From: Megachile rotundata
Taxonomy: Eukaryota; Arthropoda; Insecta; Hymenoptera; Megachilidae
NCBI RefSeq assembly: GCF_050947335.1
Contig: NC_134984.1
Span: 13,187,926 to 13,251,925 of the forward strand
Length of the DNA stretch: 64,000 nucleotides
Direction of reading: 5' to 3'
Part shown: in pieces, positions 34,171 to 46,275 of the stretch
Position numbering within the stretch: the stretch's first letter is position 1
Layout: each line of letters begins with the position of its first letter
Notes under the pieces: generated by a model
The model's input: the letters and a program-made list of their open reading frames with translations, nothing else
Databases searched by the model: none
What the model was told of the DNA's origin: nothing
Translations under genes and position numbers: made by a program

Positions 34171-35930
34171 AAAGCATGGCTATTGCAGCCCATATAACAT
34201 AATTCCATATAATACAAGACCACCGACGGCCATATATCAAGACACCCACACCTAACAACCTCCACCATAAATACAAAAAGAAATTTGAATCCTACTAAAA
34301 CTACCGCACCACAAAAAGCGTATTGACTCAATTAATTCGCGAATTAACTACATAATTTGATCAATCGAAAACGGTAGAAAAAAAGGGGGATAGGTTTTAC
34401 AGGATTTCTTCGAGGTTGTATCACAGTTCTTCTTGTGATTGATTTACCGACGATTTCAAAGAGCAACGGTGATATTCCGCTTCGGCTCGTGAAACGAGGA
34501 ATTCCCGCAGCTTTGAAAAATGCTAGTAACGAGCGGTCGATCGAATTTTTACGCTTTTTGCCGGCGTTTCGTGGCCGCTTCTCTCCGCGACACTTGGATC
34601 GCGGATAAATGCTTGGACGCATCGCAAGAAAATCCTGCGATCTTTCTCTTTTTTCCGATTCTCAATTTCTCTTTTGTCAGAGTACCAGCTAGGAAATTCT
34701 TTGATTTTTCTGCCGGTTTCCTTTTCGTGTTTCTTCCACACCGTTTCTTGCAGAGCGATAAGAAGCCACCGGCTAGTTATATGTACAGGATGTTTCGAGA
34801 GTTCAAGGATAAACGATTGTTTTATTTATCCTCGGATGCTCCGTCGTCTAATTAGAACCGTATTTTTCTATCTATTTAATGCAGCGTCAAGTTTTATGGG
34901 AGGCTATTAGGGACTCAAGTTACAGTTCAAATTGCACAACTTCATGTCGTTTTAATCTCTGCAGCGAGTTATTAGAAATTCATATTATGGTCGTATAATA
35001 ATTTATTAATAAGCATCATTTAATGCTATCAATAACTTTTAGATCATATCATTAATTTCAATCAAATTGAAACTGTTTTTATTGATCTTGTTATACTCTT
35101 GCATTATTTTGTGTCTCGTGACACTCGCGATGATCACTGATTTTGATGATTTTATTTCAATTTTTAATATGCTGATTTTTAGTTTTAGCCCAATAATTTG
35201 CATAGTCGATTGGTACCAAAGTGACATAATATTTTAACTTTCTTTGAATGTTTCTTGTACCTAAGATTAGTTCTGACGCACCTGACAAGTCATGGTGGAA
35301 GAGGTCAATCTACATTAACGTATAATAATTTCTCTTCATTGTACAACTCATTATATATTACTGTGTTGTAAGTGTTATTAACCACATAATAATTGTCATT
35401 AATTCTATAAAAGTAACTTGTGATTGCTTCTCATTCTATCATTTAAGGGTTAAACCCCAATTTCACATTTCTCAATTATACTTTTCAACATTTATCTACT
35501 TCCAAGACAGTATCTTTCTCAATATTTCACTCAGAATATCGCTTTATTCATGGAAAGTTCTATCAACTGATTATACGCGATCAGATTACATAATACTCGA
35601 TCGTACGAACACTTCGAAACTACTTACTAGAGTTTGCAACAGGCATGAAAAATACTTAACTCTCAACATTGTTAGTTATGAAATATTATAATCGGGTACT
35701 AAAAATTATACTTAGCTATGAAAACAAGTTAGACCCGTTGTGGCTTTATCCGATGCAATAAATAACGTGTTCATTGACAAGCTGCAAGTGTGTTACAAAG
35801 TTCAGTTGATTTCCCTGATTTATTAGTCCTTTTAGATGGTTGATATTGCACGAATTAAGGTTATGTTCTACAATTAGCACTTTTGCTGAATTTCTTTAGT
35901 TGTGTGTATATTTAGTGTGTTTATGTGTAT
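34171..35930. other. Unique sequence
   Basis: A CpG-rich patch (34360-34700) carries a 111-codon plus frame (34520-34855) with no known domain. GTACAGGATGTTTCGAGA at 34781-34798 resembles a Tc1/mariner MITE end with no partner nearby. The remainder is AT-rich with nothing recognised. Confidence 0.4.
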
Positions 35931-36360
35931 TGTTTGTATACTGTGCATTTCTGGATATACATATGGATATGTGTAGATATGGACGTATATGGACATACAT
36001 GTGGATATACGTATGGATATACATATGGATATACACGTGGATATACATATGAAGGTATATATGAAGATACATATGGATAAACATATGAACATACATATGG
36101 ATATATACATATATGAAGGTACATATGGATACACATATGAAGGTACATATGAAGGTACATATGGATACACATATGAAGGTACATATGAAGGTACATATGG
36201 ATAAACATAAGGACATACATATGGATATACATATGAAGGTACATATGAAGGTACATATGGATATACATACATATGGATACACATATGAAGGTACATATGA
36301 AGATACATATGGATAAACATATGGACATACATGTGCATGTACGTATACAATGTATGTAAA
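35931..36360 (+). repeat. 12-base CATATG array with 36-base higher-order pattern
   Basis: Units ACATATGAAGGT and ACATATGGATAC alternate, most regularly at 36110-36310 where two of the first follow one of the second. CATATG is palindromic and the tract alternates purine and pyrimidine in places. Being a multiple of 3 the array opens frames on both strands (35874-36425 minus), which I do not consider genes. Confidence 0.93.
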
Positions 36361-36700
36361 TACTCCTGTATATTTCTGCATACTAGTATGTGTACATTTA
36401 TAGATACTGTATATTTATTGTTCATATATTAATAACTATTGTAGGTACACCTACAGTGTACACATTAGTAAATGTAGTATTATAAGAGTTATTTTACATG
36501 CACATATAAGTTGTCTATACTTATTTATGGATACTGTAGATATATCACTTATGTGTAAATTTAAATATATCTATAAATATACTTACATTTTGACAAAGAA
36601 CTTCGACATATTTCTCATAATTCATCATCAAACTCAAAACGCAGCATCGATGTCGGTCAACCTAACCTAAAAATAGTGGCGGTAGTAACGGTAAAGCTAG
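36361..36700. other. AT-rich spacer
   Basis: Unique sequence with TATACA-like decay products of the array at left. No gene recognised. Confidence 0.4.
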
Positions 36701-39700
36701 CTGAATAATTTAACAGCGATTAAAATAAAACATTAATTTTGTGAAGAGATTTCGGCCATAAAATTCTATCAGAATAATCGTGCTGCTCACATAAAAATTA
36801 TCGAAGAATACATCAATTCGAGTAACCATAAACGCAATTGCTAAAACGACAAGTTAAAACAGTGCCAATAAAAAAGAAATCCAGCGATAAACTTCTTTCA
36901 AAATTATCGCAGATCTGGCCACATAAAAATTCTGAAAGAACTCATCAATTTCACCGTTACACTTCATGCTACGATAATTGCAACAAATTGCCGCTACGAT
37001 AAGTTGAAACATTAAATGGAGAATCGTAAGATAAGCTCCTTTCAAAATTATCTGTGATACTGTCGCATAAAAATTCGGAAAGAATACACAGATTTCACGT
37101 TCCATTTTTTGTCATAATAATTGCAACATAATTACTGCGGGTTAAAACATTGAAATTCAATGAGGAACACCTTTCTACATTATCGACTACTTAAAAATTC
37201 GCGGAGAACGCGTCCGTCTCAGATTTTGTGTCATGATAATTACGAGGTAATTATTACAGGTTAAAACATTAATATTAACGGCGAAATTATTAATGGCCAT
37301 CAAAATTATCGTCGATTTCATCACTTGAACATCGCATATGATTACTTGGAGGAGGCATCTCTCTTGGAGCTTGCTTTGATGCGAGGTAATTACTGCGGGT
37401 TGAAATATTTACAGTAAAAGGGAAAACGATGGATTTATGTTGAGATTATTGTTAATTCGACTATTTAAAAGTTGTTAAAGAATGCATTAATCTGAGATTG
37501 CTCTATGTGTCACTATAATTACAGTATAATTATTCTGACTTGAAATATGAAAATTAAAATCGAAATTCAAAGATGAATTTCAATGAAGATCATCATTGAT
37601 TCGATTATTTAAAACTTCTTAAAAAACGCATCAATCTCTGATTGCACTTTGTGTCACTATAATTACACTATAATTATTCTGACTTGAAATATGAAAATTA
37701 AAATCGAAATTCAAAGATGAATTTCAATAAAGATTATCATCGATTCGATTATTTAAAACTTCTTAAAAAACGCATCAATCTCTGATTGCACTTTGTGTCA
37801 CTATAATTACACTATAATTATTCTGACTTGAAATATGAAAATTAAAATCGAAATTCAAAGATGAATTTCAATAAAGATTATCATCGATTCGACTATTTAA
37901 AAATTCTTAAAAAATGCATCAATCTCTGATTGCACTTTGTGTCACTATAATTACAGTATAATTATTCTGACTTGAAATATGAAAATTAAAATCGAAATTC
38001 AAAGATGAATTTCAATAAAAATTATCATCGATTCGACTATTTAAAAATTCTCAAAAAATGCATCAATCTCTGATTGCATTTTGTGTCACTATAATTACAG
38101 TATAATTACTGTGAGTTGAAATATGAATATTAAAATCGAAATTCAAAAATGATGTTCAATGAAGATCATCATTGATTCGATTATTTAAAACTTCTTAAAA
38201 AACGCATCAATCTCTGATTGCACTTTGTGTCACTATAATTACAGTATAATTACTGTGAGTTGAAATATGAAAATTAAAATTGAAATTCAAGGATGAAGTT
38301 CAATGAAGATCATCATTGATTCGATTATTTAAAACTTCTTAAAAAACGCATCAATCTCTGATTGCACTGTGTGTCACTATAATTACAGTGTAATTACTAC
38401 GTCTTGAAACATCAAAATTAAAAATCAAGGATGAACTTCGATCAAAATCATGACTGAATCATTTATATAAAAATTCTCAAATAATGCATCGATTATAGAT
38501 TCCATTTTGTAGCACAATAATTACAGTATAATTATCATGAGTTAAAGCATCAAAACTAAAATATAAATTTAAGAATAAAGTTCCATCAAAATTATCACCG
38601 ATTCGATTATTTAAAAATTGACAAAAAACAGTTTCTCAATCTCATATTGTACTTTGTGTCACTTTAATATTTTAATGTATTTTAAAGGATCTCTATAAAA
38701 ATAAAAATTCACCAATAAACTTCAAACAAAGTCGCCACCTGTCTCTCCAAAAATTCTTAAAGACTACATCGGTATGAGATTGCACTTTGTAACACGATAA
38801 TTACAGCATAATTACAAGTTGAAACATTAAAAGCGAAGTCTGACGATAAACCCCTTTCAAAGTTATCAGCGAGTCGTTCACATAAAAGTCCTGAAAAAAT
38901 GTACCGATTTCACATTGCACTCTGTGTGACGATCAGTAAAATAACTGGAGGACATTACGTTTTGAAGAAGAATTTCAATCGTGAAGTGCTGTTAAAATTT
39001 AACTTGAAAAATCTTGAAAAAATGTACCTATTTCACGTTACATTCAGTGCAAAAATTGAGAAGCAGTCGGCGAAATAACAAGAGAACGCTCCGTTTCGAA
39101 GAAGAATTTTAATCGCTAAGTTTTGTTAAAATTTAACTTGAAAAATCCTGAAATAATTTACCGATTTCGTGTTATACTCATTGTCAGTGTAAAGATCGAG
39201 AGGTGATCGGCGAAATAACAAGAGAATACTCCGTTTCGAAGAAGAATTTCAATCGTGAAGTTCTGGTAAAATTAAACTTAAAATATCTTGAAATAATTCA
39301 CCGATTTCATGTCGTACGCAATGTAAAGATTGAGAAGTAGTCGGCGAAATAACAAGAGAACGCTTCGTTTCGAAGAAGAATTTTAATCGCCAAGTTTTGT
39401 TAAAATTTAACTTGAAAAATCCTGAAATAATTTACCGATTTCGTGTTACACTCATTGTCAGTGTAAAGATCGAGAGGTGATCGGCGAAATAACAAGAGTA
39501 TGCTCCGTTTCGAAGAGGAATTTAAATCGTAAAGTTCTGTTAAAATTTAACTTGAAAAATCCTGAAATAATTCACCGATTTCATGTTACACTCATTGTCA
39601 GTGCAAAGATCGAGAGGTAATCGGCGAAATAACAAGAGAACACTCCGATTCGAAGAGAAATTTTAATCGCGAAGTTCTGTTCAAATTTACCTTGAGAAGT

Positions 39701-39850
39701 CCTAAAAGACTTCCCCGATTTCACATTACACTCCGATCAAAGATCACGAAAGTAACAAGAGAACACTTTGAAGAGGAATTTCGACGGTGAATTACTGTTA
39801 AAATTCAACTTGAAAAATTGTGAAAGGACGCATCGATTTCACGAGTCGGA
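36700..39850 (+). repeat. 3.1-kb divergent satellite, 138-144 base unit
   Basis: GTGTCAC occurs at 37507, 37651, 37795, 37939, 38083, 38227 and 38371, an exact 144-base period with high similarity. Outward on both sides copies diverge. At right a second subfamily with CGGCGAAATAACAAGAG at 39068, 39208, 39342, 39482 and 39622 has spacings of 140, 134, 140 and 140. Both subfamilies keep an AAAATTCTTAAAAAA-like block followed by a cATCAATCTC or ACCGATTTC block, so they are probably one array. Minus-strand frame 36854-37105 with an internal repeat is its translation. Confidence 0.9.
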
Positions 39851-40380
39851 AGTGGACTCAGCCGATCGGTTCGAGTTATTTACCGCGAGCATCGTCCACT
39901 TTTACGGGGCCGGATTTCTCTGCCCGCGCCCGTCGTAAGTCGCCGGCCGGCTTCAAAAGCGACAATACGTTATGCAAATGAGGGTACGTCAGCAAGATTC
40001 TCCCTTCGATTTGCATTAAAGCTCGCATTCAACGTCGCTAAGTACTTTCACCGTTGAGCTACGACCATCGAAATCCCATGCCGGAGATCGGCCACCGGTA
40101 TAACTCAAAAAAATGTGCTTACTCGTGCGAAACGGTGACTTAGTACGAAAATATGACACGAAAGTGTATTCGTTCATTTTGACCAAACTTATTTTAGCGT
40201 ATTTAGGGCAGAAATTAGAGGATTTCATGGTTTTTGGCAATAATTGGTATTTACAGGGATGTAACGAAGGTTTTTATTTTTGGAAATAGTTCAAGGTTAT
40301 AGTTTCAAAGGTTGTTTGAATGTTAAAGTTAGGAATGTTTTTAGGTTACAAGGTTATAATTAAAATGACTAAAAATTCAA
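39851..40380. other. CpG-rich unique patch
   Basis: GC-rich at 39840-40100, with an ATGCAAAT octamer, the POU-factor consensus, at 39972-39979. A 74-codon minus frame (40016-40240) is unrecognised. Could be a regulatory element. Confidence 0.3.
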
Positions 40381-40770
40381 AAATACCAAGTGTCCTAAAA
40401 TTGCTTAAAAAAAGTTCCTGAATTTCCAAATTACAAAAATATAAAAATTCCAAATTCTAAAAGTTACACAAGTTCCCAAAGTTCCAAAGGTCTCAGTGTT
40501 TCCAAATTGTCCAAATTGCAAAAGACTAAAAATTCCAAATTTCTAAAATTTCAAAAGTCCAAAAAATTCCAAGATCCTTAAAGTTCCCAAATTCCCAAAT
40601 TTTGAAAATCTAAAAAATTCAAAAATTCTCAAATTGCAACAATCTAAAAAATTCTCAAATTGCAATAATCTAAAAAATTTCAAAATTCTGCCCCCAAAAT
40701 TCCCAAACCGTAAAAGCCTAAACCTTCCAAACCCCAAAATTCCAAAACCCTCAAATATCCCGCCATTTAA
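40380..40770 (-). repeat. Degenerate C/A-rich tract
   Basis: Loose octamer-like words (CCAAATTC, AAAAATTC, CTAAAAAA) in the same style as 2500-3310 and 12576-13190. Heavily decayed. Overlapping frames on both strands are composition artefacts. Confidence 0.65.
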
Positions 40771-41584
40771 TTTCACCTACTCAACACTCGATAATTTCAC
40801 GCAATCCATCAGCGAAACCAACGTCAACACCGATAATCTCGTCCATAAATTTTCATGAAAATTCCAATCCATTAAGCGTGGAAAACGTGGAAATTGTCCA
40901 ACGTTATATTCAATCTGTGCAGTTGTTAAGGAACGGCTAACCCGATTGCGTTTTTTTCCTTTTTATGCAACAGATCGATTCGATTAGCGGATCACGGTGT
41001 GCTTTAGAACCTCCTAGGCGTGTCTGCGCCGTTAATTAATGCGTTTTACATGATAATCGGAACATTTTAATACACCCTGTTGAATAAGGAAGGCGTATAA
41101 TACATATGCATCGAACGAAAATGCTTCCAGTTTTTTTTACACCTAATTATGACAGAAAAACGCGTAGATACCAATCCTAGTAGTAGCAATCTTCGTATTC
41201 TGTGTTACGGAGTTTGCTATTAGTTTCTGATAGATTTCAGTGGGTTTTTAATGTTCATGTAATATTTAGTATATTTGTGATAGATTTGAGGGTACTGATG
41301 TCAACTTATGAGTTGACGTGTGAGACTCAAAGTGAAAGAAGCTTGTTTCAAGAGATATAGGGACTTTTGCAGGTAGATTTGGGCAAATAAGAATAATGAT
41401 GACAATAACAACTGATGAACGCAGTAATAATAGCGCTATCTGGCTTATTTGAGAGATGTTTGTTGACTGGCATCGTGTTTGGACTAATTGGAGTGATTAA
41501 CAGTAAGAGAGTTAATAGTACTGTTGAAAATACGTGTGAGGTGTCCGTTTTTCTATTTTGGCCAATTGGAGTCCTAGCTATTAG
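40771..41584. other. Unique sequence
   Basis: A TACACCCTGTTGAA string at 41072-41085 resembles a MITE end without a partner. A 75-codon plus frame (41415-41642) runs into the next array and matches nothing known. Confidence 0.4.
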
Positions 41585-42385
41585 GGAGGCGTGGCGATTT
41601 GGGGACGTAGCTATTTGGGGACGTGGCAATTTGGGGACGTGACAATTTGGGGACGTAGCGATTTGGGGACGTAGCGATTTGGGGACGTGACAATTTGGGG
41701 ACGTGACAATTTGGGGACGTGACAATTTGGGGATGTGACAATTTGGGGACGTAGCGATTTGGGGATGTAGCAATTTGGGGACGTAGCAATTTAGGGATGT
41801 GGCGATTTTGGAATGTAGTTATTTGGGGATCTAGCGATTTGGGGACGTAGGAAATTAGGGATGTCGCGAATTGGGGAAGTAGCGATTTGGGGACGTAGCG
41901 ATTTAGGGATGTGACAATTTGGGGACGTAGCGATTTGGGGATGTAGGAATTTGGAGACGTAGCAATTTAAGAATGTGGCGATTTTGGAATGTAGTTATTT
42001 GGGGATCTAGCGATTTGGGGTCGTAGGAAATTAGAGGTGTCGCGAATTGGGGAAGTAGCGATTTGGGGACGTAGCGATTTGGGGATGCAGGAATTTGGGG
42101 ACGTGGCGATTTTGGGACGTAGCTATTCGGGTAAGTAAGAATTTGGGAATGGAGGAATTTGGGGGTGTAGGGATTTGGAAATGTAGGTATTCGGGATTAT
42201 AGGAATTTGGGAATATAGGAATTTGGAAATATAGGAATTTGGAAATATAGAAATTTGGATATACAGAAATTTGGAAATATAGGAATTTGGTAATATAGAA
42301 ATTTGGAAATATAGAAATTTGGGAATATAGGGATTCGGGAATATAGTGACTCTGAAATATAGAGATTTAGGAATGTAGGTATATA
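41585..42385 (+). repeat. Second GGGGACGT 16-base minisatellite with 176-base higher-order unit
   Basis: The unit GGGGACGTAGCGATTT and variants (GTGACAATTT, GTGGCAATTT) match the array at 3845-4665. GGCGATTTTG starts at 41801 and 41977, and the eleven units in between are repeated nearly unchanged, giving a 176-base higher-order repeat. After 42120 units change to GGAATATAGGAATTTG forms. Minus-strand frames (41348-41789) are artefacts. Confidence 0.93.
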
Positions 42386-42789
42386 CACGCCAGCTTGTGG
42401 GTTAGCATCGGTACATGGAACTACACTTTTAATTCTATATACAAGACAAAGACTGAGTTTGCATAAAATGATGTTCTAATTATGGGTTAAAATCATCATA
42501 ATCCAGAACGTTCGCTTTCCAATGGTTGAACATCTGCGCTGTAAAATCGAAACACGCGTGCATGCGTGTTATATGGAAGTCAGAGATCCCCATATTCCAC
42601 TCCCCTAAATTCTTATATTATTGTATGTATACTTATACTCATAAATTTTTAAATTTGTAGACATCTATATCACAAGATCTCTTCATATTTATATCACTAC
42701 ACTTTATACATGTATAAATTCGACACTCCATAGATTCAAAAATTACTAGATTCATATTATAGTTAAAAATTTGTTGGGCCTTACAACTT
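42386..42789. other. Unique sequence flanking two arrays
   Basis: Begins TATATACAC and contains TTTTAATTC, in an order weakly reminiscent of the right flank of the array at 3845-4665. A palindromic ACACGCGTGCATGCGTGT lies at about 42553-42570. No gene recognised. Confidence 0.35.
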
Positions 42790-43560
42790 TCAAGTTTAAT
42801 ATCCCTAGAGCCAAATAGTCATGGATTCAAATATTCCTAGGTTCAAATATTCAAGATCTAAATGGACTTGGATCTAAATATCCCTAGATTCACATCTCAC
42901 AATATGCAAATAGTTATAGATACAAATATCCCTAGTCTCACATGTCTCAATATCCAAATAGTCATAGATGCAAATATTCCTAGATTCAAATCTCTCAATA
43001 TGCAAATAGTCATAGATCCAAATCTCTCAATATCCAAATATCCCTAGATTCAAATCTCTCAATGTGCAAATAGTCATAGATCCAAATCTCTCGATATGCA
43101 AATAGTCATAGATCCAAATCTCTCAATATCCAAATATCCCTAGATCCAAATCTCTCAGTATCCAAATATCCCTAGATCCAAATCTCTCAATATCCAAATA
43201 GTCATAGATCCAAATCTCTCAACATCCAAATATTCCTAGATCCAAATCTCTCAATATCCAAATATCCCTAGATTCAAATCTCTCAATATCCAAATAGTCA
43301 TAGATCCAAATCTCTCAATATCCAAATATCCCTAGATTCAAATCTCTCAATATCCAAATATCCCTAGATCCAAATCTCTCAATATCCAAATATCCCTAGA
43401 TTCAAATCTCTCAATATGCAAATAGTCATAGATCCAAATCTCTCAATATCCAAATATCCCTAGATCCAAATCTCTCAATATCCAAATATCCCTAGATTCA
43501 AATCTCTCAATATCCAAATAGTCATAAATCCAAATATCCTTAGATTCAAATATCTAAATG
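42790..43560 (-). repeat. 32-base array of four octamers
   Basis: The repeat CAAATATC-CCTAGATC-CAAATCTC-TCAATATC recurs about 20 times from 42880 to 43540. A common variant replaces CCCTAGATT by GTCATAGATCC. Octamer register is kept throughout. Confidence 0.95.
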
Positions 43561-44220
43561 TTTATATCTTTACTAATTATTTATTATATCTTACTAGGAA
43601 TTATTTATTACAAATTACAGAAATATTATAGATGAATATTAGTGAGAATCATTTATTACACATTAAACAATTAATAATAATCGCAGAAAATCGACATTAT
43701 CGACTAAAGAACATACTGACAGAATGAAACAGAGCAAAGAATACCCCAGAAATGTACCGTCGATTAAATCATTATTTTTAATTGGTCAGAAAGAGGGAAC
43801 TAACGATAATAATTACAAAGCAAAATAGAACACTTTAAAGCATTAAGTACGAAGAACCGCTGCCTAAAAGAGTACCGTTTATCTCCCGACCGAAGTATTT
43901 AAATGAGTTTCGTGTACTCTCACTTAACAGCTCGTAAATCTTGAATCGATTCGCGAAAATACGGCGAAGGACCCGCTTTCCTGAACATGTAATTAACCGC
44001 CGTTGCCTTTCGTCGGGATCCTTTGTTTCTTTTTTCAGTTCCGTCGAAAAAGATGCATCAACGCTCGGATTTTAACCGTTCGTTACAAGACCGTGTCGTA
44101 CGGCAAAAAGATCATTGCTAATAAACGATGCTTCTTCCAAAATCGAATATTCTTAATGAAGTAACTTCTGCGCGATTTTCAATTAGCGGCGGTTATTAAT
44201 GGAGGCAAGTTTTAATTAAA
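43561..44220. other. Unique sequence
   Basis: AT-rich, then a CpG-containing patch (43850-44130). No gene recognised. Confidence 0.45.
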
Positions 44221-44720
44221 ATTTAAGGGTTCAGAAATTTTATTTATCTTAAATGACTTATTTTGTGAACAGAAAAAATACATATTTTTGAGAGCTTGAG
44301 AAAATTGTGATCTACTGTTGCTTTAATAATATCTCTAATAAGGTACAGAAATTTTAGTCAATTAAAATTTTGACTTATTTTGTGAACAGAAAAAAATACA
44401 TATTTTTGAGAGCTTGAGAAAATTGTGATCTACTGTTGTTTTAATAATATCTCTAATAAGGTACAGAAATTTTAGTCAATTAAAATATTGACTTATTTTG
44501 TGAACAGAAAAAAATACATATTTTTGAGAGCTTGAGAAAATTATGATCTACTGTTGCTTTAATAATAACTCCAATAAGGATACAGAAATTTTAGACAATT
44601 AAAATATTGACTTATTTTATAAATAAAAAAAAATAAATATTTTTAAGAGTTCAAGTTTCATGAAAATTGTGTTACCTCATAAATCTATTGTTATTTTAAT
44701 AAAGTCTCCACTATTCTAGT
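44221..44720 (+). repeat. 118-base tandem repeat
   Basis: GACTTATTTTGTGAACAGAA starts at 44255, 44372 and 44490, with a diverged fourth copy at 44609. Spacings are 117, 118 and 119. Each copy carries TTTTTGAGAGCTTGAGAAAA. Confidence 0.93.
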
Positions 44721-45690
44721 CATTAAAAAATTTTCATTAAAATTTAACAATTCAAAAATTTTCTAAAAATATCTACTTTACTAAAAAAATATATTTTTAT
44801 TAGTTTGATGAAAATTTCCTGATAAATCTATTTTAATAATATTTATAATGTCTTCATTGTATGTTAAATATTGTTTTAAATGATTTAGATAATAAATACA
44901 ATATTATGTTATCTCAAAAAAATTTTTAAAAAAGAAAAAAAGTGTTGCAGATCGCTTTTCGTAGAGGTCTTCGATCACCTCTGCCCATAACGATCAATAT
45001 ACATAAATTATGTTTGTTCGCTGACCCAACCGTATCTCCATCACAATTCGAACTCTTCAATTATCTCACGTTCAACCACCATAAATTAATCGTGCAAATA
45101 AATCGTGGCCGTGCGCGGGCAACATCGTATAAATCGTATCCTAATGAATCCCACGTGGAATGTTCTTGTTTCAAAAGAACACAGGAAGCATCATTATAAA
45201 ACAGAAGGGAAAAAAGCGTCGAAAGAACGGAATATTTGAACGGTAAAGTGTTGAAATAACGGTTGTCAGATAACAGAGGTTCCACTCTATTTCACGCACA
45301 AAATGCCTGCAAAATTCTCCCGGGCCACACGGCTAATTAACAAAAACACCTGATTTATCCGTGAAACTCGATCGAATCTCGTTTGTAAGCTATAGTCAGA
45401 TGCAACGTTGCTTTCTAGTTAAATACCGTTGCAACTATGTTTTATTAGGAGGAATTTAGGAGGTTAGGTTCTGAGATTTGATTATTTTTAGGGATTTAGA
45501 TTTGTAGATTTGAAGATTTGGGAAATTTTCATTTGTTCCAATTTTTGGATTCTTGAACTTTCAGATTTTTTAATAAGCAAAATTTTCAAGTTTTTTAATT
45601 CTTATGTTTTCAAGTTTTTAAATTTATAAATTTAGGAATTTTCTAATTTCTGAAGTAACAAATTTCTTGATTTTCTAATTTCTATATCGT
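44721..45690. other. Unique sequence
   Basis: AT-rich to 44940, then a CpG-bearing patch with overlapping frames on both strands (44942-45199 plus, 45061-45285 minus), neither recognised. The last 250 bases decay toward the following array. Confidence 0.4.
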
Positions 45691-46275
45691 TGAATTCCTA
45701 AAATTCCAAATTTCTAAATTTTGCAATTCCTAAATCCCCAAATTCATAAATTTCCAAATTCCTAACTCCCCAACTCCCTAACTCCCCAATTCCCTAATTC
45801 CCCAATTCCTTAATTCCCTAATTCCCTAATTCCCAACTTCCAAATTCCCCAATTCCCTAATTCCCCAACTTACAAATTCCCCAATCCCTAATTTCCCAAT
45901 CCCTAATCCCCCATTCCCTAATTCCCCAATTCTCTAATTCCCCAATTCCCTAATTCCCCAATTCCCTAATTCCCCAATTCTCTAATTCCCCAATTCCCTA
46001 ATTCCCCAATTCCCTAATTCCCCAATTTCCCAATTCCCCAACTTCCAAATTCCCCAACTCCCTAATTCCCCAATCCCCAACTTCCCAACCCCTAATTCCT
46101 CAATTCCCTAATTCCTCAACTTCCAAATTCCCCAACTCCCTAATGCCCCAACTTACAAATTCCACAATCCCTAATTCCCCAATCCCTAATCCCCCAATCC
46201 CTAATTCCCCAATCCCTAATCCCCCACTCCCTAATTTCCCAATTCCCTAAATCCCCAAATCTTCTACTTTCTCCC
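45690..46275 (-). repeat. C-rich octamer array (CCCTAATT / CCCCAATT)
   Basis: About 65 octamers, alternating CCCTAATT and CCCCAATT most cleanly at 45910-46030. Every octamer starts with at least CCC, so the minus strand is a long potential G-quadruplex tract. Flanks are degenerate. Confidence 0.95.

Noticed and set aside
32594..34331. Series of 72-175 residue minus-strand frames with ALYFHALHLPRAVFATRCIYHAL-type sequence (shown only in part)
   Set aside because: Spaced by exactly 109 bases, they are translations of the tandem array.
35874..36425. 183-residue YPYVPSYVPSY frame that could suggest a structural protein
   Set aside because: It follows from a 12-base CATATG repeat, with frames open on both strands and in three frames.
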